Shown one piece after another: positions 8,451-16,200 of a DNA stretch of 26,799 nucleotides; position 1 is the first letter of the stretch; each line of letters starts with the position of its first letter. The position numbers were made by a program, and so were the translations under genes. The notes below the pieces were generated by a model, which worked only from the letters and a program-made list of their open reading frames with translations, was not told where the DNA came from and made no database searches. The DNA is from Bryobacterales bacterium (GTDB lineage: Bacteria; Acidobacteriota; Terriglobia; Bryobacterales; Bryobacteraceae), in the NCBI GenBank assembly GCA_003139735.1, contig PLGA01000280.1, forward strand, positions 1 through 26,799, in the 5' to 3' direction.

Positions 8451-10198
8451 TCCTTGATTTCCACCTGAATGGTCTTCGAACCGGTGACCGCCATGCCGCC
8501 GGCGTCAATCTCCATCTCCGCGATCTTCGAGTTGCGCGTTTGCACGATGCCGCCGGTGGTCGTCTGCAATCCACCCAGAATCAGCGCCACCGAGGCCGGC
8601 GGATTCGGCAGGTCGGCGCCCTCCAGATCGAACGCCGGACTGGCGCTCCATACCCGCACGTAGGCCTTATTGTTCGGATGCAGGCCGTTCAGCATGGCGA
8701 TTACCTGCCCGGGAGTACGCTCCGGAGAGCTCAAAACCTGGTGGAAATCCGCCAGGTTCGTGGTGGCGGCGTCCGCCACGGTGAAGTAAATCGTCCCGGG
8801 CTCCGCGCCGATGGGCGTCTGGTACGCCACCTGGCGCGTGATTTCCAGGCCGTTATCCCCCACCAGCAAGATGTCGATGCGGATGGTATCGCCCGGATGC
8901 GCCTCCCGCCGCGATGCCGTGACTCCATCGATCTGCAACTCCCGCTTCAGCGGGAAGGTCTCGATGTTGAGGTCCACTTGTTTTAGCGCCAGCGCGTCAT
9001 AGCCGCTCTGCATGGCGTAAGCGGCCGGCATGGCGGCGGCCATGGCGGATTGCGCCGCGGAGCCGTTGTCCGCCGAGGCAATGCTCGAGATCTTCACTGG
9101 CGCCAGCCCGTTCTGAAACTGGATCTCGCCGACGATCCTTACGCTGGCAGCGCCTACGGTACGCTCCGTGGCTTCGATCACAGAGGAAACCGCCATTTGG
9201 ATGAGTAGCGGCGAGAGCAGCGGGTCGTTCACGATCCGCATGTGGTAGCTCTCAATGGGCTGGCCGTTGCGTGTTACGGAGATCGACATCGGCGTCAGGG
9301 TCGGAAGCTTGCCCAATTCCCCGGAGATCGCCGTATCGCGGTCCTGCGTAATGCCGCCCATCCATTCCTTGGCCGAGGAGACCTTGAAGGACGAATTGAG
9401 GGTGGGCAGCAAGGCGATCACCTCGGCACGCGCGAACGGCAAGGCCGTCGACCCGACCCCCAGAAAGCTGTGCCCGAAGGCATACACGCGGGCGCCGTCG
9501 ATGTAGGTCAGCGTGCCATCGGCCCCCACGCTCAGGTCTCCGGACATGAGTTGGACGCTAATCATGGAGCCGGGTTTGAGGTCGGCGGGATTTCCGATCC
9601 CGGGCGGGACGCTTCCGCCGCCGGCGACCCCCTGGCGCGGTTCCAAGCCCAGCGCCCGCAGTTGCGGCCCGAAGCTCTCCAGGGTCTCCCGGCTGAAGCC
9701 GCTGAAGGAAACCGGCGTGGCGATATTCACCATCCGCTCGTCTCCAGCCATGGCCGGCAGTGGTTTGGGAAAGAGGTGCAGAATGTCCCTGTCGCCCAAC
9801 GTGGCGCGCTGCGCCGGCGGACCGGCCGCCGATGCGCGAACCATGTCCTCAATGGGGCGAATTCCGGCGATGGGGTCCTTGGCGAAGGGAAACGCCATGG
9901 CCACCGCTCCCACCAGCCTGCCGCCGATATATACCGGGCTGCCGCTCATGCCCTCCATGACCCCGGTATGTTCCAGCGGGCCGCCGGAGAGCCTCGCCAG
10001 GATGAGGGACTGCTTGGGCCCGGCGTTATCCAGCACCCCCAGGATTTCCACCTGGAATTCGTCGATCTGGTTGCCGGAAAACACGGTCCTGCCGGTTCCA
10101 CGCATCCCCGGCTGGATGTCTCTCAACGGGAAAAATGCCGTCTGCGCGGAAACAACCGTCGCCAGCGCGAGGACAACCGGGAGCCAAAAGCGAGGCAC
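8447..10198 (-). CDS. SpoIVB peptidase S55 domain protein, secreted
   Basis: The chosen start is GTG 10198, because translation from there gives a clean signal peptide (PRFWLPVVLALATVVSAQT); upstream codons in the frame belong to the antisense of the neighbouring gene's end. The mature part begins FFPLRDIQPGMRGTGRTVF. It carries LEHTGVMEGMSGSPVY with His77 and Ser85, the pattern of the SpoIVB/S55 serine peptidase catalytic pair, and the family landmark VYAFGHSFLGVG (about 238-249). The rest (about 250-583) has no recognised catalytic domain. In Firmicutes SpoIVB signals during sporulation. Nothing else here suggests sporulation, so a periplasmic processing or signalling role is more likely (inference). 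There is no Shine-Dalgarno sequence before the GTG, and a TACAAT box lies 6 bases upstream. The stop overlaps the propeller start. Confidence 0.8.
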   Translation of the reverse strand: MPRFWLPVVLALATVVSAQTAFFPLRDIQPGMRGTGRTVFSGNQIDEFQVEILGVLDNAGPKQSLILARLSGGPLEHTGVMEGMSGSPVYIGGRLVGAVAMAFPFAKDPIAGIRPIEDMVRASAAGPPAQRATLGDRDILHLFPKPLPAMAGDERMVNIATPVSFSGFSRETLESFGPQLRALGLEPRQGVAGGGSVPPGIGNPADLKPGSMISVQLMSGDLSVGADGTLTYIDGARVYAFGHSFLGVGSTALPFARAEVIALLPTLNSSFKVSSAKEWMGGITQDRDTAISGELGKLPTLTPMSISVTRNGQPIESYHMRIVNDPLLSPLLIQMAVSSVIEATERTVGAASVRIVGEIQFQNGLAPVKISSIASADNGSAAQSAMAAAMPAAYAMQSGYDALALKQVDLNIETFPLKRELQIDGVTASRREAHPGDTIRIDILLVGDNGLEITRQVAYQTPIGAEPGTIYFTVADAATTNLADFHQVLSSPERTPGQVIAMLNGLHPNNKAYVRVWSASPAFDLEGADLPNPPASVALILGGLQTTTGGIVQTRNSKIAEMEIDAGGMAVTGSKTIQVEIKE

Positions 10199-10204
10199 AC
10201 AACC

Positions 10205-10210
10205 ATTGTA
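10205..10210 (-). promoter_or_regulatory. -10-like TACAAT box 6 nt before the GTG start of the S55 gene
   Basis: TACAAT occupies 10210-10205 on the minus strand, and the GTG codon starts at 10198, exactly where transcription would be expected to begin. The box lies in the 13-base gap after the KirBac gene, overlapping its end region. It suggests a leaderless internal promoter; the -35 side is inside the upstream gene. Confidence 0.35.
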
Positions 10211-10211
10211 C

Positions 10212-11123
10212 CTACGCCAGCTCGCCCACTTTGCGCAGCTCCACCACCATGTCCCCCTCGTTGTCCACGAAAAACGCCGGCGCAAACTTCCTGCCCCAAA
10301 CAATCTCGTCGTGCCGGTACGAATGCCGCGCGCGCACAGTCTGGCTAAACGTGTCGTCGTACGCTTTGATCATGATGAGCGTCTCCACCTGCTTGCGCGC
10401 GAGTTCTTCGGCGGTCTTGCCCCACAGCGGACTCTCGGAGTCGATCGGATGGACTATGGTCCACGTCAGCGGAAAGAACAGGACCTGTTCGCGCTCCAGG
10501 CGCAACAAGGTGTAGTTCCGCTTTGGCTGGCCCTCGACTATATCCACCGTCATTAGCATGACCCGCGCTTCCAGTTCCATCAGGGAATTGGGCCGCCGGT
10601 TCACCACCCGGAATTGCAGACTCGTCCCGTCCTGGTACGGCGCCACGACCATGGTCTCGCTGAAGCCAATCCGCGCCGAGGGCCGCGATACGCGCCCGAA
10701 CAACAGACCCGTGGCCACCGCGAAGCCCAGCACGCCCACCAACGCTTCCACGGAAGACACAATCTGCGCCGCAAGCCCTTTGGGGGCGATGTTGCCGTAC
10801 CCCACCGTGGTCAGCGTGTGGGCACTGAAGAAGAAGCCGTTGAGGAACCGGCCCACGGCGGTCGATGCGTCCGCGCCCTGAAGCTGGCCGGGATCCATCG
10901 TGAAGTAGGCCGCCGCGAAGACCGTATTGGCCGCTGCGTATCCCGCGAAAAGCATGAACAGAAACGCGGGCCAACTCATGTTGATCAGGTGCAGATACGG
11001 GTGGACGTCGCGCCACGTTCCGCCGCGCCGGTGCACGTTGAAGCTGCCGTCTTTGTTGATGACCCGCCGGAACGCCGCCGTGAACTGCTGGGTCAGGCCG
11101 GGATCGAAACCGGGTGTTCGCAT
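10212..11123 (-). CDS. KirBac-type inward-rectifier potassium channel
   Basis: The 303-residue protein (from ATG 11123) begins with the slide-helix-like region RRGGTWRDVHPYLHLINMSW. Transmembrane helix 1 (about 50-73) follows, then the pore helix and the selectivity filter TTVGYGNI (105-112). Next come helix 2 (about 118-143) and a cytoplasmic immunoglobulin-like domain containing RVVNRRPNSLMELEARVMLM and the TWTIVHPIDSESPLWG stretch (221-235). These are landmarks of the inward-rectifier family, which passes K+ across the inner membrane and is gated by lipids or cytoplasmic ligands. An alternative GTG start at 11159 would add 12 residues (MHPRSVRRDHRP). ATG 11123 was preferred because the protein then begins at the basic N-terminal segment; GGCGGGA lies a little far upstream as a weak ribosome site. 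It is the first gene of the minus-strand run. Confidence 0.9.
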   Translation of the reverse strand: MRTPGFDPGLTQQFTAAFRRVINKDGSFNVHRRGGTWRDVHPYLHLINMSWPAFLFMLFAGYAAANTVFAAAYFTMDPGQLQGADASTAVGRFLNGFFFSAHTLTTVGYGNIAPKGLAAQIVSSVEALVGVLGFAVATGLLFGRVSRPSARIGFSETMVVAPYQDGTSLQFRVVNRRPNSLMELEARVMLMTVDIVEGQPKRNYTLLRLEREQVLFFPLTWTIVHPIDSESPLWGKTAEELARKQVETLIMIKAYDDTFSQTVRARHSYRHDEIVWGRKFAPAFFVDNEGDMVVELRKVGELA

Positions 11124-11179
11124 AGGTCTATGATCCCGCCGGACGGACCGCGGATGCACTTCCGGCCCGGCCCCTGGTT

Positions 11180-11185
11180 TAAAAT
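11180..11185 (+). promoter_or_regulatory. -10-like TAAAAT box giving a probable leaderless start at 11192
   Basis: TAAAAT at 11180-11185 is followed by six bases and then the ATG at 11192, so transcription would begin at the start codon. No purine-rich ribosome site precedes the ATG. A good -35 hexamer is not seen in the GC-rich upstream sequence. Confidence 0.4.
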
Positions 11186-11191
11186 GGGCTT

Positions 11192-11620
11192 ATGCCCGAT
11201 CTCGCGCGCCAACAATTGACCGATCTCCGCAACGGTTTGTTGCGGCTGCACCTGGGCCTGCTCGACTCCGAACGCGCCGCCTATGAGCGCGACGTCAAGC
11301 GCATTGCGGGCACGGGCGAATACCTCAACTTGGTCCTCAACGACCCTTGGTTCACCTGGCTGCGCGAGCTTTCGCAATTCGTCGTCCTGCTCGATGAAAC
11401 CCTGGATTTTGCCGACCCTCCGACCCTGGCGGACGCCGGCCGGCTGATTGCCCGTGCCCGCGCGTTGGTCACGCCGTCTGAATCCGGCGCGGGTTTCGCG
11501 AAGCGCTACGACGAAGCCATGCAGCGCGACCCCGCCGTGGTGCTGGCGCACGGCGCCATGATGCAGGTGTTCGCCGCTCTCGCGCCGGAGCCGGGCGCCG
11601 CTGGCCCCGAAAAAAACTGA
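11192..11620 (+). CDS. Small soluble protein of unknown function
   Basis: The 142-residue protein has no signal peptide and no membrane helix. It is predicted to be helical and acidic, with a conserved-looking core VLNDPWFTWLRELSQFVVLLDE (about 45-66). Similar short proteins with this DPWF-W-L-LS-hydrophobic-DE pattern are, to my recollection, annotated as hypothetical in Acidobacteria and Proteobacteria. It starts at an ATG apparently without leader sequence (TAAAAT box six bases before). It is transcribed divergently from the potassium channel gene across a short gap (about 68 bases from ATG 11123). No function can be assigned. Confidence 0.7.
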   Translation: MPDLARQQLTDLRNGLLRLHLGLLDSERAAYERDVKRIAGTGEYLNLVLNDPWFTWLRELSQFVVLLDETLDFADPPTLADAGRLIARARALVTPSESGAGFAKRYDEAMQRDPAVVLAHGAMMQVFAALAPEPGAAGPEKN

Positions 11621-11625
11621 TTTGT

Positions 11626-11631
11626 TATATC
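11626..11631 (+). promoter_or_regulatory. Extended -10 promoter (TG-T-TATATC) before the PL22-like gene
   Basis: TG at 11623-11624, one base, then TATATC at 11626-11631 make an extended -10 element. A start near 11638 would leave a leader of about 29 bases containing the strong ribosome site AGGAGG just before ATG 11667. Confidence 0.4.
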
Positions 11632-11666
11632 ATTTGGCTGATGCCGCTCGATGAGGAGGGCCTTCC

Positions 11667-12896
11667 ATGCGCAGTCTCGTATTCTTGACCTTGGCCGCAG
11701 TGCGCTTCCTGTCCGCGCAGACCGCGCTGCCAACCGAATGGATCGATCCCGACACCGGCCATCGCGTGATCCGTCTTTCGCGCGAAGATGGCACGGCGTC
11801 GCTCTACTTTCACCAGAACGCCTACTCCGCCGACGGCAAGAAGCTGGTGGTTACGAATCCACACGGAATCGCCACCATCAATCTCGCTACGCGCGAAATC
11901 GAGCAGGTGGTCGAAGGCCGCGTGAACATTCTTGTGACCGGCCATAAGACCGGCCAGATTTACTACACCAGGGAAGGCGCCATCTACGCCACGGACCTGG
12001 ACACCCACGCTACCCACGAGGTCGCCAAGATTCCGCCCCAGGCGGGCCGCGGCGGCGCCATTGCCGTTAGCGCGGATGAAACCACGCTGGTGGGCATCGC
12101 GGCCGATCCCGATGGGAAAACCGCGCCCCGTACGCCGCCTGCCAACGGGGATGGCGGAAGCCTGGAGGCAAACTGGGCGGCCGGTACGCCCAAGATGCTC
12201 TACACGATCGACATCAAGACCGGGGCGTTTCGGAAAATCTACACCGAAAACGATTGGACCAACCACCTCCAGATGTCGCCTACCGACCCCCACCTCATCA
12301 TGTTCTGCCATGAGGGACCGTGGCACTATAACGACCGCATCTGGACGATTCACACGGATGGCTCGGGCCTGCGGCTCATGCACGAGCGGACCATGAACAT
12401 GGAAATCGCGGGCCATGAGTTCTTCAGCGCGGATGGCAAGACTGTCTGGTACGATCTGCAGACTCCCAAGAGCACGGTCTTCTGGCTCGCTGGCGTGGAC
12501 ATCGCCACCGGACATCGCACCTGGTATCACCTGGAGCGGAACGAATGGTCGGTGCACTTCAATGTGTCGGCCGACGGCAAGTTGTTCGCCGGCGACGGCG
12601 GCGGCCCGAACAGCGTGGCCGCGCGGTCTCCGGACGGCCAACTTCTGAACCCGCCGGGCAACGGCCAGTGGATCTACCTTTTCCGCCCGGTGATGGTCAA
12701 GGGAAGCTCGTTCCGCGATAAGAAAGACCTGGTCGACATCGGCTATTTCAAGTCCGAGCGTCTCGTCAATCTCGCCAAGCACAACTACACGCTCGAGCCG
12801 AACGTCACCTTTTCCCCCGACATGAAATGGATCGTCTTCCGTTCCAATATGCTCGGCCCTACGCATGTCTTCGCGGTTGAGATCGCCAAACCGTAA
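11667..12896 (+). CDS. Secreted PL22-like (oligogalacturonate lyase family) beta-propeller
   Basis: The 409-residue protein has a signal peptide (to about residue 18, FLSAQ), then repeating propeller blades. Landmarks of the oligogalacturonate lyase family are visible: NHLQMSPTDPHLIMFCHEGPWH (199-220), RIWTIHTDGSGLRLMHER (224-241), MEIAGHEFFSADGKTVWYD (245-263) and the last blade NVTFSPDMKWIVFRSN (379-394). PL22 enzymes cleave unsaturated pectin oligomers using a metal held by a Gln-x-x-His-x-His cluster before the final FSPD blade. At that place this protein reads LEPNVTFSPD, so those two His are absent (Glu377 and Asn379 instead). It may act on another substrate or be non-catalytic. An AGGAGG ribosome site lies upstream at a normal distance. 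The fold call is firm; the activity call is not. Confidence 0.7.
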   Translation: MRSLVFLTLAAVRFLSAQTALPTEWIDPDTGHRVIRLSREDGTASLYFHQNAYSADGKKLVVTNPHGIATINLATREIEQVVEGRVNILVTGHKTGQIYYTREGAIYATDLDTHATHEVAKIPPQAGRGGAIAVSADETTLVGIAADPDGKTAPRTPPANGDGGSLEANWAAGTPKMLYTIDIKTGAFRKIYTENDWTNHLQMSPTDPHLIMFCHEGPWHYNDRIWTIHTDGSGLRLMHERTMNMEIAGHEFFSADGKTVWYDLQTPKSTVFWLAGVDIATGHRTWYHLERNEWSVHFNVSADGKLFAGDGGGPNSVAARSPDGQLLNPPGNGQWIYLFRPVMVKGSSFRDKKDLVDIGYFKSERLVNLAKHNYTLEPNVTFSPDMKWIVFRSNMLGPTHVFAVEIAKP

Positions 12897-13110
12897 TCGC
12901 GAGCCGTGTTGGGTCGGCCAGACAGAGCCGCGAACGCTAAAAGAGAACGTTAAAGAGCTAAGACGTTTGCGTATCTCGGGAGCGTAGGGGATTTCGACAC
13001 TTTCCCAAATCAGTTCTAAAGAGTACACCCAACCAGTTACGCACTGCGGCATTATTGCGACGCAGGAACTGTGCGGCGCATCCCAGCTAACTAGCTCCTG
13101 CTAAACGGGG
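12897..13110. other. Non-coding gap before the intron remnant
   Basis: No convincing reading frame, RNA gene or terminator was found in this stretch. The long frame on the opposite strand is a shadow of the PL22-like gene. A GTGCG at 13071-13075 matches the 5' consensus of group II introns, but such a pentamer is common in GC-rich DNA, so it is not claimed as an intron boundary. Confidence 0.4.
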
Positions 13111-13184
13111 GAGCCGTATGCGCTAACGAGCGCCCGTACGGATCTGTGCCGGGGCTGCCGGATGACCGGAATCCCGACCGCGAC
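13111..13184 (+). ncRNA. Group II intron 3'-end remnant (domains V and VI)
   Basis: Bases 13111-13144 have the exact size and layout of group II intron domain V (34 nt): lower arm GAGCCGTA, upper arm TGCGCT, four-base loop AACG, returning arm AGCGCC, the two-base bulge CG, and lower arm TACGGATC. The catalytic AGC triad at positions 2-4 is kept. Deviations from an active domain V are the loop (AACG, not GNRA), one G-A mismatch in the lower stem and a T-C mismatch at the base of the upper stem. A domain VI-like hairpin follows (CCGG-ATGA-CCGG core, about 13151-13174), and the segment ends CCGCGAC at 13184, matching the AY end rule. No reverse transcriptase frame and no domains I-III are visible, so this is a truncated remnant. 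Confidence 0.6.
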
Positions 13185-13189
13185 TCGGT

Positions 13190-13206
13190 GGTCCAATCGC
13201 TGGACC
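13190..13206. other. Short inverted repeat just before the CheB-CheR gene
   Basis: GGTCCA and TGGACC pair perfectly around a five-base loop, directly after the intron-like end and four bases before the AGGAGG ribosome site. It could be an operator or an RNA hairpin that affects translation; no protein partner can be named. Confidence 0.3.
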
Positions 13207-13221
13207 GGAAGGAGGGGCATT

Positions 13222-16200
13222 ATGGCTCGGACGGATGGCTCCCTGGGAGGTGACGATGCCAGTGGCGATCCCGGCTCGGACTCCGAGGGTGACGCCGCCC
13301 GGGACACTCGCGAGCCTGCGACCAAAGAGCCACCCGATGTCGACCCTGAAGCTCCAGACGCCGCGCGGATGGTAGTCGGCATAGGAGCGTCGGCCGGTGG
13401 CCTCGATGCATTTGGCGAGCTGCTGAATGCCCTCCCGGGCGACACCGGGATGGCGTTCGTTCTGATTCAGCATCTCGACCCCCGGCATGCGAGCGCGCTC
13501 GCCGGGCTGTTGGGTCAGCGGACAAAATTGCCGGTGCTCGAAGTGACCGACGGAATCGTGGTACGGCCGAACCGGATTTACGTGATTCCTCCCAACGCGA
13601 AGATGACCATCGCGCGAAACATCCTCAGCTTGACGCCACGTCCCGAAGCCGGCGAACGATACATGCCGATCGATTCGTTTTTCCACTCCCTGGCGGAGGA
13701 TCGGAAGGCCCATGCGATTGGAGTCATCCTATCCGGGGCGGCGTCCGACGGCACTCTCGGACTGAAGGCCATCAAATCGGAGGGCGGAATCACGTTCGCG
13801 CAGGATGAATCCGCCAGTTTCGACGGCATGCCGCGCAGCGCCGTCGCCGCGGGGGTGGTGGATTTCGTTTTGCCCCCGCAGGGGATCGCAGCGGAGCTTG
13901 CCGCGATCGCCAGCCACCCGTACCGTAGCGGCACGGCGGCCACCGGCTTCCCGAAAACGCGCACATTTCAGAAGATCGTGCGGCTGCTTCACGCCAAAGG
14001 CGGAATCGATTTCTCACAGTACAAGCCGAATACGCTGGTACGCCGCATGGAGCGGCGGATGATCTTGCAGAAGGCCGACGATCCCGATCAGTACTATCGG
14101 ATGCTGCAACAGAATCCCGACGAGTTACTGGCGCTCTCCGAGGACCTACTCATCAAGGTCACCGAGTTTTTCCGCGACTCGGCCGTCTTCGATGCGTTGA
14201 AAGAGAGCGTCTTTCCCGCGATTGTGAGGGAACGGCAGTCCGGAGAGCCAATCCGGATTTGGGTTCCGGGGTGTTCGACTGGCGAAGAAGTGTACTCTAT
14301 CGCGGTCTGCCTCATCGAGTTCATGCAGAACGCCGGAGTGGACCTTCCCGTACACATCTTCGGCACGGATGTCAGCCAGGGGAACATCGCGAAAGCGCGG
14401 GCCGGTGTTTTCGCTCCAAGCAGTCTAACAGAGGTATCGCCCGAGCGTTTGAAGCGGTTTTTCATGGAAGTGGACGCAGGACGCCAAATTTCCCGCCAGG
14501 TCAGGGATCGCTGCGTTTTCGCCGTGCAGGATCTTGCCACCGACGCCCCATTTTCCAGAATGGATTTAATCAGTTGCCGGAATCTGTTGATCTACCTGGA
14601 AGCCGCCCTGCAGGAACGCGTGATCCATACCCTCTTCCGTGCATTGCGGCCGAACGGCTGCCTGCTACTCGGCAGCGCGGAGACTCCGGGATGCCTCGCG
14701 GGGTACTTTACTCCGCTCGATGGCCCGCACAAGATCTATGCCCGAAACCCGTCGCCGGACCGGCGCGGATTCGAGTTGCCCACCCGCTTGGCGACGTTTC
14801 CGGTCTTTGAGCATGACGAGGATTCGCCCGCCGGCGGACCGAGGATGCCGGAAGGCGGTCCGCCCAGCCCTCTGCACCACCAGGTGGACCGTTTGATGTT
14901 GGCGAAATACGCGCCTCCGTCCGTGGTGATCGACGATGATTTCCGCATTGTCGAGTTCCGCGGTTCGGTGGGACCGTATCTGGCCCCGCAGGCGGGCGAA
15001 GCCCATATGGATCTGTTCCACATGCTGCGCGAGGACGTGGGATTGCTCGTACGAGCGGCGGTGGAAGAGGCGCGGGAGAAAAGCATGGGAATCCGTCTGG
15101 AAGGAATCCAGATTTCCCACGCCGAACCGGGAACCATCGCCGTTGTCGTTACGCCGCTCTTAAGCGCCGGGTCCCGGCGGCACTTCCTGATCTCCTTTGA
15201 GGACGAGCCCCAGCCGCGAGCCGGGACCGAAAGCCCGCGTTCGACCGATGCGATAGACAATCCAACGGGTCCGCCCGATCCTCTGGCGCGGATTTCCCAC
15301 CTGGAAGCGGAATTGAAGTCCACCCGCCGGTATCTGCAATCCATCATCGAGGAACTGAGGTCGGCCAACGAAGAAGCGCAGTCTACCAACGAGGAGTTGC
15401 TCAGCTCGAACGAGGAGTTGCAGACGGCCAAAGAAGAGCTGCAGGCCTCCAACGAGGAGCTGCAAACGCTCAATGCGGAGATGGAGCACCGCAATGTGGA
15501 ACTGAAGGTGCTGACCGACGACCTTCTCAACCTGCTTGCCAGCCTGCAAACCCCGATTCTGATGCTGGACGCCTCGCTGCGTATCCGGCGCTTCACGCAA
15601 GTGTCGGAAAAGCTCCTCAACTTGATCTCGACCGACATCGGGAGACCGGTTTCCGACTTGAAGCCAAGAATTAACGAGCCTCAGTTGGAGCGGATTATCC
15701 GGCAAGTGGTCGATACCCTCGTTCCGGCCGAACGCGAGGTGCGCGATCAGGAGGGGCGCTGGTACTCCCTTCGAGTGCGGCCCTATCGCACCAGCGACGA
15801 TCGCATCGAAGGCGCGGTGCTCCAGTTGATCGACATCGATGAATCGAAGAAGATCCTGGAGCAGGTCAAACGCGCGCGGGATTACGCGTCGGCCATTATC
15901 GAGACAGTCCGCGAACCTTTGATCGTGCTGGACGCGGAGTTGAAGATCGAGACGGCCAACCGGGCCTTCTATCAAACGTTTCTTACGTCGCCGGAGCAGA
16001 GCATCGACAGATCGATTTACGAGGCGGGCGGAGGGCAGTTCAACTTCCCCAAGCTGCGCGCCTTCCTCAGCCGCGTGGCTCAAGCGGATTCCAACGCAGA
16101 AGGCGTGGAGATGGAGTGCGAGTTCGAGCCGATTGGCCACAAGACGATCATGCTGGGTGCGTGCCGCATTGAGCAGGAGGGCCGGATTGGGCTGATTCTG

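Noticed and set aside
10199..10303. Longer N-terminus for the S55 protein
   Set aside because: The added residues are antisense to the end of the potassium channel gene and would bury the signal peptide.
11625..13052. Minus-strand frame of 475 codons opposite the PL22-like gene
   Set aside because: It is an antisense shadow: no domain is recognised, and the plus-strand gene has a signal peptide, ribosome site and family motifs.
13162..13221. Upstream ATG at 13162 as the start of the CheB-CheR gene
   Set aside because: It lies within the intron-like 3' end, has no ribosome site, and adds residues of unlikely composition. ATG 13222 has AGGAGG at ideal distance.
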